In this document: positions 27,817 through 34,821 of the stretch, piece by piece | How positions within the stretch are numbered: position 1 is the stretch's first letter | Layout: each line of letters begins with the position of its first letter | Assembly (NCBI GenBank): GCA_023150275.1 | Contig: JAKLLG010000007.1 | Span: 103,862-167,861 of the forward strand | Length of the DNA stretch: 64,000 bases | Direction: 5' to 3' | Source: Rhodocyclaceae bacterium | GTDB lineage: Bacteria; Pseudomonadota; Gammaproteobacteria; Burkholderiales; Rhodocyclaceae | The notes under the pieces: generated by a model | Database searches by the model: none | The model's input: the letters and a program-made list of their open reading frames with translations, nothing else | What the model was told of the DNA's origin: nothing | Program-made: the position numbers and the translations under genes

Positions 27817-28030
27817 GGCGGGCGGCGCGTGGAGGTAGGGGAAGAGGCGGTATTGTAGGTCGTGTGCTGCCCGTGTGCGGAGGCGCCGAACTTCCTGATC
27901 GTGCAAAATCCGCCACCAATAGAGCAGATTATTCCGGCGCTGTAACGCATGTCAAAAGAGCGCTCATGTTTTTGTAATGCAAATTACGCCAAAAACTTGG
28001 CGTGCCGAGGCCAGCCATCGGTGCCCCGCC

Positions 28031-28822
28031 TCACATCGTGGCCTGCCGGATCATCAGCGTCGCCGTCAGCAGCAGCATCGCCGCGAACAGCCGGCGCAGC
28101 TTCTTTTCCGGCAGCCGGTGTGCCCACGCCACGCCGTAAGAAACCGTCGCCATGCCGCCGATGGCGAGCAGCGCGCCGGTCTGCCAGGCTACCTGCTTCG
28201 CCTCGGCGAAGGTGGCGAGTGCCACCACCGCGCCCGGCGCCACCAGCGCCAGCGCGAGGCCCTGCGCCACTGCCTGTGGTTTGCCGAAGCCGCGCGTCAA
28301 GAGCGGCGCGGCGACGATGCCGGAACCGACGCCGAACATCCCGGCGAAGAAACCGCCGACAACACCGACGCCCGGCAGCCAGCGCTCGTGCCAGCCGGTA
28401 CTGGCGGCCTGCGCCGCAGCCCGCGCGCCGTGGAAGAACCACAATGCCAGCCCGACGAGAAACATGGCAAAGCACAGCATCAGCACGTGCGAATCGAGCA
28501 GTACCGCCAGCCGCGCTGCCGGCCAGGTGGCGAGCAGCGTCGCCAGCCCGAGGAGGCCGGCCGTGCGCAGCGGCAGGGGGTGGCGCTGGCGGTAGCGCCA
28601 GAACGCGATCAGCACGTTCGGCGTGATCATCACCAGCGCCGTGCCCTGCGCCAGTTGCTGCTCCATGCCGAAACCCATGGCCAGCACCGGAATGGCGATG
28701 ATGCCGCCGCCGATGCCGAGCAGGCCGCCGATGCCGCCGAGGAGCGCACCCAGCAGCAGCGGCCCGAGCAGGGAAAGGGCGGGCAGCGAGGAGAGGAGCG
28801 AGGAAGCGAACGAGAAATCCAT
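28031..28822 (-). CDS. TauE/SafE family permease (probable sulfite/organosulfur exporter)
   Basis: This 263-residue membrane protein has about eight hydrophobic helices in two repeats. Each repeat opens with the family glycine motif: LLGGIGGLLGIGGGIIAIPV at the N-terminus and VVGGFFAGMFGVGSGIVAAP in the middle. The family exports anions such as sulfite or sulfonates, but the substrate cannot be read from sequence. I start at the ATG at 28822. It is divergent from the LysR gene over 68 bp with a dyad, so LysR probably controls it. Confidence 0.87.
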   Translation of the reverse strand: MDFSFASSLLSSLPALSLLGPLLLGALLGGIGGLLGIGGGIIAIPVLAMGFGMEQQLAQGTALVMITPNVLIAFWRYRQRHPLPLRTAGLLGLATLLATWPAARLAVLLDSHVLMLCFAMFLVGLALWFFHGARAAAQAASTGWHERWLPGVGVVGGFFAGMFGVGSGIVAAPLLTRGFGKPQAVAQGLALALVAPGAVVALATFAEAKQVAWQTGALLAIGGMATVSYGVAWAHRLPEKKLRRLFAAMLLLTATLMIRQATM

Positions 28823-28880
28823 GCCCGGCAGGATATCGGTTACGGATTGAACTAGAATCCACCGTATCGTCACAACATAA

Positions 28881-28895
28881 TTCACGAATCGTGAA
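28881..28895. promoter_or_regulatory. LysR-type operator overlapping the lysR start codon
   Basis: TTCACGAATCGTGAA is a perfect dyad (6-bp arms, 3-nt centre) that contains the LysR T-N11-A pattern from 28882 to 28894. It covers the GTG start of the regulator and lies 59 bp from the start of the divergent permease gene. Binding there would block the regulator's own translation start region and could activate or repress the permease. Confidence 0.6.
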
Positions 28896-29784
28896 AAATG
28901 CACCGCAACTCGACGACCTGCGCCTGTTCTGCGCCGTCGCCCGCAACCGCAGCTTCGCCGCCACGGCGCGCGAACTTGGGCTCTCCAACGCCGTCGTCAG
29001 CAAGCGCATCGCCATCCTCGAAACAAGCATGGAAGCGGCGCTACTGCACCGGACGACACGCAGCGTCGCACTTACCGAGCAGGGCGAGACGGTGCTCCAG
29101 TGGGGGCAGCGCATCCTCGACGACGTCGACCAACTGGCCGACGCCGTGTCGCAGACGCGCGCCGAACCCGCCGGCCTCCTGCGCATCTGCACCAGCGCCG
29201 GCTTCGGCCGCAACCGCGTGGCGCCGGCGCTCTCTGCGCTGGCCAGGCGCCACCCCGGCCTCGAAATCCAGCTCGAACTGCTCGACCGGCCGGTGGACCT
29301 GATCGAGGAAGGCTTCCACCTCGACATCCGCTTCGGCGAAGCGCACGAACCCTACCTGATCTCGCGCCGTCTCGCCGCCAACGAGCGCGTGCTGTGTGCC
29401 GCGCCGGGCTACCTGCGCAAACACGGCAAGCCGAAACGCCTCGCCGACCTCGCGCAGCACCGCTGCATCCTCATCCGCGAGCGCTATCAGGATTTCGGCC
29501 GCTGGACTCTGCAAGGGCCGCAGGGCGAGGAAACGGTGAAGGTCGGCGGCCCGCTTTCGGCCAGCAACGGCGAGATCGTGCACCAGTGGGCCATCGACGG
29601 CCACGGCATCATCCTGCGCTCGATCTGGGATGTCGGCGCGAGTTTGGAGCGCGGCGATCTCGTGCGCGTGCTGCCGGAGTATTCGCAGCAAGTCGACGTA
29701 TGGGCGGTGTATCCGTCGCGCTTGTCGACGTCGGGGCGGTTAAGGGTGTGTGTGGAGTTTCTGGAGAAGTGGCTGGCGGGGTAG
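28891..29784 (+). CDS. LysR-family transcriptional regulator
   Basis: The protein is 297 residues. The N-terminal winged HTH is QLDDLRLFCAVARNRSFAAT, then ARELGLSNAVVSKRIAILET. The effector-binding domain covers residues about 90-295, resembling the CrgA/YafC-type group (LLRICTSAGFGRNRVAPALS, HLDIRFGEAHEPYLISRRLA). The start is GTG at 28891, inside the dyad. An ATG seven bases on is in another frame. The likely target is the divergent TauE/SafE permease. The inducer is unknown. Confidence 0.9.
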   Translation: MKNAPQLDDLRLFCAVARNRSFAATARELGLSNAVVSKRIAILETSMEAALLHRTTRSVALTEQGETVLQWGQRILDDVDQLADAVSQTRAEPAGLLRICTSAGFGRNRVAPALSALARRHPGLEIQLELLDRPVDLIEEGFHLDIRFGEAHEPYLISRRLAANERVLCAAPGYLRKHGKPKRLADLAQHRCILIRERYQDFGRWTLQGPQGEETVKVGGPLSASNGEIVHQWAIDGHGIILRSIWDVGASLERGDLVRVLPEYSQQVDVWAVYPSRLSTSGRLRVCVEFLEKWLAG

Positions 29785-30071
29785 TATGCGAAAGACATCG
29801 GCTTTGGTTGGCCGTTTTCGGCCCGAAGCGGACGTCGAACGTTTTGTCCTATAGCAGCCGTTCGCTCTCTCGCGCGCAAATGACAAACGCGATTTCCGCA
29901 GGCAAAATGTGCATCGAATCCATTTGGTGCCGCGTATGACTGCCAGCTATTCTCGGAAAAATCGCTCGATTTTGACCAAAAGGCCGTTCGGGTGAGCCAT
30001 CCAAGGTGAAGCCTTGTCCAGCTTATACATCACCGTGCCAGCTTGGCAGGTACCGCTACCATCCAATTCAC
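29785..30071. other. Left flank of the cassette cluster (no gene; possible attI relic)
   Basis: These 287 bp hold no credible ORF and are less GC-rich than the lysR side. Small dyads occur (GGCCGTTTTCGGCC near 29810; TGCCAGCTTGGCA at about 30038). The last bases lead into GTTAGGG at 30072, the left recombination point of cassette 1. No R'' box and no TGCGCA-type attC core are found, so this is either an attI remnant or a chromosomal junction. No integrase gene is present. Confidence 0.45.
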
Positions 30072-30636
30072 GTTAGGGCTCTCATGCGAAGAGCAGCGCC
30101 TCTCCTCTGGATTCCTCTTGCAGTGTGCGCAAGCGATGTGTTCGCGCACACCAGTCTTTGTCAAGCAGACGAGGTTAACTTCGATTCGTGTGTCGTTGAA
30201 GGCAAGGTCGCATCGTATTGCGCATCCAAGAAAATTCCCGAAAAGGGTGGATACCTTCAGTACCGATTTGGCACTCCGGAAAAAGTGGAAATGGTATTCC
30301 CTACTGTTCGGAGAAATCCCACAGGCCTGTTCTTTAGAAGCATGAGCGCGGATGGGCTCGAAAATCGCATTAGCTTCAAGAATGGTCGTTACACATACAT
30401 ATCTTTCAGCATCGATTCTCCACAAGGAGCTTCATTTGGCATGTACATACTGAAAGATGGAAAGTTGGTGAGCGAACGTTCTTGCTCCGAACAGTTTTCT
30501 GACCAAGATTCCGCACCCTATAGCTTTATCAGGTTGGAAAAGTTTCTTGAGTTCAAGCGATGAGCGAAAAGAGCCCTAACACTGCGTTGCAGGCGACCTT
30601 GCGCATAAAGCCGCGCAAGGCGCCTGAACTTGAACG
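30072..30636 (+). mobile_element. Integron gene cassette 1 (exported orphan protein plus its attC)
   Basis: The cassette opens at the G/TT cut in GTTAGGGCTC (30072-30081). This is perfectly complementary to GAGCCCTAAC (30571-30580), the R'' end of its own attC, as required when a cassette circle reforms its site. It holds one gene in plus orientation, whose start lies about 11 bases after the cut. The cassette is clearly richer in A and T than the chromosome around it. Confidence 0.85.
30084..30563 (+). CDS. Exported hypothetical protein (integron cassette 1)
   Basis: The protein is 159 residues. From the ATG at 30084 there is a clear signal peptide (MRRAAPLLWIPLAVCASDVF, then a cut after AHA-like residues), followed by about 135 residues with four or more cysteines (TSLCQ, FDSCVVEG, SYCASKK, RSCSEQ) that could form disulfides in the periplasm. 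Beta-rich stretches such as YLQYRFGTPEKVEMVFP and GRYTYISFSIDSP dominate. I recognise no family. The open frame continues 26 codons upstream across the cassette boundary, but that part is not cassette DNA. Its AT-richer codon use marks it as acquired. Confidence 0.75.
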   Translation: MRRAAPLLWIPLAVCASDVFAHTSLCQADEVNFDSCVVEGKVASYCASKKIPEKGGYLQYRFGTPEKVEMVFPTVRRNPTGLFFRSMSADGLENRISFKNGRYTYISFSIDSPQGASFGMYILKDGKLVSERSCSEQFSDQDSAPYSFIRLEKFLEFKR

Positions 30637-30642
30637 TTATGC
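30573..30642 (+). repeat. Integron attC recombination site 1
   Basis: The 70-bp site runs from R'' GCCCTAAC to R' GTTATGC. The inner stem pairs CAGGCG-A-CCTTGCGC with GCGCAAGGCGCCTG, leaving one unpaired A, the extrahelical base expected of attC. The loop is ATAAAGCC. Outside it, GTT (plus an unpaired G) pairs with AAC. It shares the central TGCGCA-AGCCGCGCA core with the second attC. Confidence 0.85.
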
Positions 30643-31996
30643 ATCTCGGCAAACGTATCGGAGATATTTATGAGTGAAATTTCACCAATCAACGTCTTTA
30701 CTCCTGCGCAAGAGATTAAAGAGATTGAAAGATTCGCGGGCCGAGACGATGAGCTGATGGCACTTTCCACAGCACTCCAGTCTCATGGAGCACAGATAGT
30801 CCTGTACGGGCAACGGGGCGTTGGAAAGTCCTCCCTAGCTCGGCAACTCGCCAAGCTAGCTACAAACGACAAAGAATTGATTGCGAGACTGAGGCAGCCG
30901 CCGTTTGAGCCGCTTGATTTTGTGCCCGTCTATATCGCATGCGATGACTCCATCAAGAACATCGAAATGCTAATGCTCCGTCTTCTTTCGGATGAAGACG
31001 CTCTAGCACCATGGGTTCCGTTTAAGGTTGTCGAGAAAAAATCATCGGGTGAAATCGGCTCGAAGTTTTCTGTCAAGGTAATCGAGCTTGGTGGAAAGAA
31101 GACCGATGCGATTACAGAGAGAGCGCAAGAAATTGAGGCTGACATCGTTTCGGTCTTTACGAATGCCTGCCGCGCCGTCGTGAAGACAGGAGTGGCCAAG
31201 CATGGACTTCTCATAATCATCGACGAGTTTGACCGTATAAAAAACCGAGAAGGCCTTGCTTCATTGCTCAAAACACTCGGGCCCGAGGGCGTTACCTTTG
31301 CACTCGTTGGAGTTGCCACTACCGTACAAGACCTCGTGACCGAACATGAATCCGTTGCGCGGCAACTGGCCGATGGCACTGTGTATGTAAAACCAATGCG
31401 CGACGAGGAACTCTCAGAGATATTTGATCGCGCTGAGACTCTGTTAGAGAAGAAACAAACCTTCGATGCCGGGGCTCGTAACTGGATCATCAAGATTGCA
31501 CGTGGACACCCCTTTTACGTTCACTTGGTTGGGAAGCATGCGCTGTTGCGTGCTATCGCAGAGGGTAAATCTGTTATCTCCGAGGAAATCGCCAAGGAAG
31601 CGCTGTCCGAAATCGCACTGAAAGGATCTGCTCCAATCCAAGAAACAACTTACAAGACTGCTATTGGTCACTCGTTCACGCGGGAAGTCATCCTGAAAAG
31701 ATTCGCAGAGCGTGCCGAAAATGAAATCCACACAACGGAACTCTATGCGGGTATTGGCAAAGAGCTTGGCATCGAGTCAGGCACCGTATCCGTCTATGTC
31801 GGCCAACTCGGAACTGACAAATATGGAGCGGTCTTGAAAAAGACCAGAGAGCGCTACTACCAGTTCGCGGATAGCGTCTTCAAGGCATACGCAGCAGCTC
31901 GACCATTTGAGTTGAAGCCTGGAGATCAAGAAGATGCATAACCTTACGGTCCACCGGACCTGCGCAACCAGCCGCGCAGCGCCGATGACCTCGACG
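30637..31996 (+). mobile_element. Integron gene cassette 2 (ATPase plus its attC)
   Basis: The cassette runs from the cut in GTTATGCATCT (30636-30646), perfectly complementary over 11 nt to AGATGCATAAC (31932-31942), to the cut in GTTGAGC. It is about 1.36 kb, of which nearly all is one ATPase gene. The gene's stop codon lies inside the R'' box, as is common in cassettes. Confidence 0.85.
30670..31941 (+). CDS. AAA/STAND-like P-loop ATPase with C-terminal winged-helix-like domain (integron cassette 2)
   Basis: This 423-residue protein has GGAG seven bases before its ATG. The nucleotide-binding domain has Walker A VLYGQRGVGKSSLARQL (G47-S55), Walker B GLLIIIDEFDRIKN (180-192), a sensor-1-like strand TFALVGVATTVQD (209-221) and the Orc/Cdc6-like lid motif RGHPFYVHLVGKHA (278-291). 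Residues about 300-423 are helical with a winged-helix look (FTREVILKRFAERAENEIHT, SGTVSVYVGQLGTDKYGAVL). There is no transmembrane part and no partner gene. The build resembles stand-alone ATPases of defence or signalling type, but I cannot assign a function. Codon use is AT-richer than that of its neighbours. Confidence 0.8.
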   Translation: MSEISPINVFTPAQEIKEIERFAGRDDELMALSTALQSHGAQIVLYGQRGVGKSSLARQLAKLATNDKELIARLRQPPFEPLDFVPVYIACDDSIKNIEMLMLRLLSDEDALAPWVPFKVVEKKSSGEIGSKFSVKVIELGGKKTDAITERAQEIEADIVSVFTNACRAVVKTGVAKHGLLIIIDEFDRIKNREGLASLLKTLGPEGVTFALVGVATTVQDLVTEHESVARQLADGTVYVKPMRDEELSEIFDRAETLLEKKQTFDAGARNWIIKIARGHPFYVHLVGKHALLRAIAEGKSVISEEIAKEALSEIALKGSAPIQETTYKTAIGHSFTREVILKRFAERAENEIHTTELYAGIGKELGIESGTVSVYVGQLGTDKYGAVLKKTRERYYQFADSVFKAYAAARPFELKPGDQEDA

Positions 31997-32002
31997 TTGA
32001 GC
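31936..32002 (+). repeat. Integron attC recombination site 2
   Basis: The 67-bp site has R'' GCATAAC (31936-31942, containing the stop codon of the ATPase gene) and R' GTTGAGC (31996-32002, an exact GTTRRRY). The core CCTGCGC-AACCAGCC-GCGCAG lines up with that of the first site. Further pairing is CGG/CCG and GGTC/GACC with bulges. It is somewhat less regular than site 1 and is the last attC of the cluster: no partner for GTTGAGC (GCTCAAC) is found downstream. Confidence 0.75.
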
Positions 32003-32056
32003 GTCTGCTTGCTCCGCAGCTCGACGGGCAGCAACGGGTCGATAGCCGTCTCCTGA

Positions 32057-32100
32057 CTACTTCCCCCGCTGCCCCCGCACCGTCTCCAGGTGCTTGCACA
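32057..32100 (-). repeat. 44-bp direct repeat, copy A: duplicated 3' end of btuF
   Basis: 43 of 44 bases match 32811-32854, the 3' end of btuF. On the minus strand it would still code for CKHLETVRGQRGK followed by a stop, against RGRRGK in the gene. It therefore is a detached gene tail, separated from the intact gene by the toxin-antitoxin segment. The sequence on either side of the two copies is unrelated. Confidence 0.85.
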
Positions 32101-32121
32101 GCGAAAAGGGGTCAGCAAAAA

Positions 32122-32158
32122 TTGACACGCCACCAAGCGTCCATTGTAGCTACAATGG
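32122..32158 (+). promoter_or_regulatory. Promoter and palindromic operator of the phd-parE module
   Basis: TTGACA at 32122-32127 is a perfect -35 box. The downstream region from 32141 to 32158 is the perfect 18-bp palindrome CCATTGTAGCTACAATGG, covering where the -10 should lie. Its position, 34 bp before the antitoxin ATG, fits the autorepression typical of Phd/YefM complexes. Confidence 0.7.
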
Positions 32159-32191
32159 GCACTGCCCCCCCTCCCGACAAAGGACTCCCCC

Positions 32192-32503
32192 ATGAAAATC
32201 ATGTCTGCTCGCGACGCCAAGAACCACTTTGGCGAATTCCTCGATGTCGCGCGCCGCGAACCGGTGGTCGTGACCAAGAACGACCGGCCGGTTGGCATCA
32301 TGATCTCGGTCGAGGATGCGGCCGAGACAATGTTCTCGGAGTTCTTCATCGACCCGGAATCCGGCTACGACGAGTGGCTGTTCGGCAAGGTGTCGAAAAC
32401 GATGGTGCGCGTCGCCGATGGAACGACGCAACTGCATGAACATGGCGACGCGATGGCGCTGCTCAAGGAGCGGCTCGAAGCCCGCGTGCGCAAAGCGGGC
32501 TGA
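32192..32503 (+). CDS. Phd/YefM-family antitoxin
   Basis: This 103-residue protein opens with the DNA-binding Phd/YefM fold (MKIMSARDAKNHFGEFLDVA, then VVVTKNDRPVGIMISVEDAA). The C-terminal half (SEFFIDPESGYDEWLFGKVS, ALLKERLEARVRKAG) should wrap the toxin. It would neutralise the ParE-type toxin encoded two bases downstream and repress the promoter through the 18-bp palindrome. Its codon use is GC-rich like the chromosome, unlike the two integron cassettes, so it arrived separately. Confidence 0.88.
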   Translation: MKIMSARDAKNHFGEFLDVARREPVVVTKNDRPVGIMISVEDAAETMFSEFFIDPESGYDEWLFGKVSKTMVRVADGTTQLHEHGDAMALLKERLEARVRKAG

Positions 32504-32505
32504 AG

Positions 32506-32790
32506 ATGCGGATTCTGTGGACCGACGAGGCGCTCGACGACTTCGAGGAAATCCTCGCCTGGTATCACCGCGAAGCGGGGCCGCGCGCGGCGATTGCGGT
32601 GCAGCGACGCATCGTGCTTGATCTCGAAGCACTGGCACCGTTCCCCGAGCGTATCCGCGCCAGCGAGAGGTTGCCGGGCGCTCGCGAACTGGTGGTCAAT
32701 AAGCTGCCCTATATTGTTTTCGTGCAGGTCATCGGCGACACGCTGGTTGTCCTCAACGTGGTGCATACGCGGCGGAAATTCCCCGCGTGA
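32506..32790 (+). CDS. RelE/ParE-family toxin
   Basis: This 94-residue RelE/ParE-superfamily protein has the fold landmarks LWTDEALDDFEEILAWYHRE at the N-terminus, LALAPFPERIRASE-like middle residues, and RELVVNKLPYIVFVQVIGDT, VLNVVHTRRKFPA at the C-terminus. The latter resembles ParE (gyrase inhibitor type) more than the ribosome-dependent RelE. It starts two bases after the antitoxin stop. The stop is followed by 20 bp and then the btuF stop, convergent. Which target it poisons is not visible in the sequence. Confidence 0.88.
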   Translation: MRILWTDEALDDFEEILAWYHREAGPRAAIAVQRRIVLDLEALAPFPERIRASERLPGARELVVNKLPYIVFVQVIGDTLVVLNVVHTRRKFPA

Positions 32791-32810
32791 CCGTTGCGCA
32801 GCGCACCAGC

Positions 32811-32854
32811 CTACTTCCCCCGCCGCCCCCGCACCGTCTCCAGGTGCTTGCACA
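32811..32854 (-). repeat. 44-bp direct repeat, copy B: true 3' end of btuF
   Basis: This is the copy inside the intact btuF gene, matching 32057-32100 with one difference. Together the two copies bracket the 710-bp segment with phd-parE. Confidence 0.85.
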
Positions 32855-33737
32855 AAATCTCCGTCCCCTCCAGCAGCCGCGGCGTGTGGCGCTGGATCAG
32901 TTCCGGCGGCACGAAGAAGAGGTTGTCGTGCTTCACCGCTTCGATGCTGGTCCACTTCTTCCAGTCATCCAGCCACTCCGGGCGTGAGTCGCCCATGCCG
33001 CTGGCGATGATCGTTTCCGGGTTGGCGGCGATCACCGCCTCCACGGTCACCGTCGGCGCCATCTGTTCCAGCTTGCCGAAGACGTTGTCGCCGCCGCACA
33101 GACGGATGGCATCGGAAATGATCTGATTCTTGCCCACCGTCATCAGCGGCTGCTTCCAGATCTGGTAGAAGGTGCGCACCGTGGCCTTGCCCGTGTATTG
33201 CGCGCGCAGCGCGGCGAGCTTGTCGCGGAAGCGCTTGGCTTCGGCATTGGCGGTGGCGCTCGTTCCGGCCAGCGTGCCGAGGCGTTCGATCTCGCTGGCG
33301 ACGTCCTCGATGCGGTTCGGTTGCGAGATATACATCGTGTAGCCGAGGCTGCGGAACTTCTCGAGGTGCGCGGCGGCGTTGCCGCTCTGCCAGCCGACGA
33401 TCAGATCCGGCTTCAGCGCTGCCACCGCCTCCATGTCGAAACGCGAGTAGCCGCCGACACGCGGGATTTTCTTTGCTGCTTCCGGGTAGTCGCTGTAGTC
33501 CACCGTGCCGACGATCTGAGCGCCGGCACCGGCGGCAAACAGCGTCTCGGTCATGTGCGGCGCCAGGCTGACGATGCGCTTCGCCGGCTGGGCGAGTTTC
33601 ACCGTGTTGCCGATGTCGTCCTTGACGCTTACTTCCGCGTGGGTCTCAACGGCAGTGATGGCGAGGCTCGCGGCGAAGAGAAGGGGGGCGGTGGAGAACC
33701 GCGTTGCGCGGCAGTTATGGCGTTTATTCGTCTTCAT
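32811..33737 (-). CDS. btuF: Cobalamin/corrinoid ABC transporter periplasmic binding protein
   Basis: The protein is 308 residues, with a signal peptide (starting MKTNKRHNCRATRFST, hydrophobic LLFAASLAITAVETHA) and a BtuF-like bilobal domain: PAKRIVSLAPHMTETLFAAG, VGTVDYSDYPEAAKKIPRVG, LKPDLIVGWQSGNAAAHLEK. The open frame runs much further upstream inside cobC, but the ATG at 33737 precedes the only credible signal peptide. It follows cobC with 43 bp between them. The 3' end is copied as a 44-bp direct repeat beyond the toxin-antitoxin genes. btuC and btuD are not in the window. Confidence 0.9.
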   Translation of the reverse strand: MKTNKRHNCRATRFSTAPLLFAASLAITAVETHAEVSVKDDIGNTVKLAQPAKRIVSLAPHMTETLFAAGAGAQIVGTVDYSDYPEAAKKIPRVGGYSRFDMEAVAALKPDLIVGWQSGNAAAHLEKFRSLGYTMYISQPNRIEDVASEIERLGTLAGTSATANAEAKRFRDKLAALRAQYTGKATVRTFYQIWKQPLMTVGKNQIISDAIRLCGGDNVFGKLEQMAPTVTVEAVIAANPETIIASGMGDSRPEWLDDWKKWTSIEAVKHDNLFFVPPELIQRHTPRLLEGTEILCKHLETVRGRRGK

Positions 33738-33780
33738 GTTGGTCCGGGGCGGTGGGCAGCTGAGGCGGAAGCGCGGGAAA

Positions 33781-34821
33781 TCAGGCTTGTATCTGGACCC
33801 CGGCTTTCGCTGGGGTGACGGGTGCGGGTGACCATTCGCGCAGGGCTTGTGCGAGGCGCTGCCATTCGGCTTCGCTGCCGGGTAGGCCGAGGCGGATGCC
33901 AGGCGTGCTCGTCTCCTCGGCGAACAGGCGCACGAGGATGCCGCGCGCGGCGAGGAAATCGTGCAGCTTTTGCGCCTGCGCGGTTGGCAGCCAGCAGAAC
34001 AGGGGCGTGCTGTGCACCTCGCCAAGCGGCGCGAGCAGGGCGCGCAGGCGCTCGCTGTCGGCGGCGAGCCGGACGCGTGCTGCAGCCTGCCAGTCGCGAT
34101 CGGCCAGCGCACCCTGCGCAACGACTCGCGACGGGCCGCTGACGGCCCACGGGCCGAGCACTTCGACCATCTGCGCGAGCAGTTCGCGGCGCGCGAGGAT
34201 GAAGCCGACGCGCGCCCCGGCCAGCCCGAAGAACTTGCCGAGCGAGCGCAGCACGATCAGGTTGGGCGCGTCCTTCGTGCCGGCGTAGGGCGCGACGCAA
34301 TGCTCCGGATCGGCGTCGGCGAAGGCTTCGTCGACGACCAGTGTGCCGCCGCGCTTCTTCAGTTGCGCTGCGGCGTCGAGCAACTCGTCTCGCGGGTAGG
34401 CGCGGCCGGTCGGGTTGTTGGGGTTGCACAGCAGCACGTTCGGCGCCATCGCCATCAGCGCGCGCGCGAGGTTGGCGCCGGCGAGCCGGCGCACCTTGTG
34501 GCCGGCACGCTCCCAGGCCTGCGGGTGTTCGGCGTAGAGCGGTGCCGGCATGACCACCGCGGCACGCGGCAGCAGCGTGGGCAGGCACTGGATCGCCGCC
34601 TGCGAGCCGGCCAGCGGCAGCAGGTTGGCGTTGCCGTAGTAGGCGGCGGCCGTTTCTTCCAGCCCGTCGTTGTCTTCCGGCAGGCGGCGCCAGCAGTCGG
34701 CCGGCAGCGGTGGCACCGGCCAGCCCTGCGGGCTGATGCCGGTGGAGAGGTCGAGCCAGTCGGCCAGCGGAATGTTCCATTGCGCGGCGGCGAGGCGCAG
34801 GCGGCCGCCGTGTTCAAGCAC
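33781..34821 (-). CDS. cobC: Threonine-phosphate decarboxylase, cobalamin synthesis (GTG start)
   Basis: This PLP enzyme makes (R)-1-aminopropan-2-ol phosphate for the nucleotide loop of cobalamin; it is called CobD in Salmonella. Landmarks are [20 protein letters not shown] at the start, [35 protein letters not shown], the PLP-binding aspartate in LVVDEAFAD and the lysine in [18 protein letters not shown] use GTG at 34821, which has GGGGG six bases upstream, overlaps cbiB by 8 bp and gives 346 residues. The longer form starts with TTG at 34842. The last residues ([13 protein letters not shown]) come from a dispersed repeat at the gene's end. Confidence 0.9.
   Translation of the reverse strand: MLEHGGRLRLAAAQWNIPLADWLDLSTGISPQGWPVPPLPADCWRRLPEDNDGLEETAAAYYGNANLLPLAGSQAAIQCLPTLLPRAAVVMPAPLYAEHPQAWERAGHKVRRLAGANLARALMAMAPNVLLCNPNNPTGRAYPRDELLDAAAQLKKRGGTLVVDEAFADADPEHCVAPYAGTKDAPNLIVLRSLGKFFGLAGARVGFILARRELLAQMVEVLGPWAVSGPSRVVAQGALADRDWQAAARVRLAADSERLRALLAPLGEVHSTPLFCWLPTAQAQKLHDFLAARGILVRLFAEETSTPGIRLGLPGSEAEWQRLAQALREWSPAPVTPAKAGVQIQA
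33797..33816. repeat. REP-like dispersed hairpin at the cobC 3' end
   Basis: ACCCCGGCTTTCGCTGGGGT is an imperfect dyad with a TTTC centre, part of the familiar GTCACCCCAGCGAAAGC-type intergenic repeat of beta- and gammaproteobacteria. Here it is read in frame, and it adds the telltale TPAKAGVQ to the protein's C-terminus. Confidence 0.65.

Noticed and set aside
32790..32810. A third attC after the toxin gene, suggested by GTTGCGC at about 32792
   Set aside because: No matching stem, no R'' box near the gene's end and no complement of the cassette start. The toxin-antitoxin pair is better explained by the 44-bp repeat insertion.
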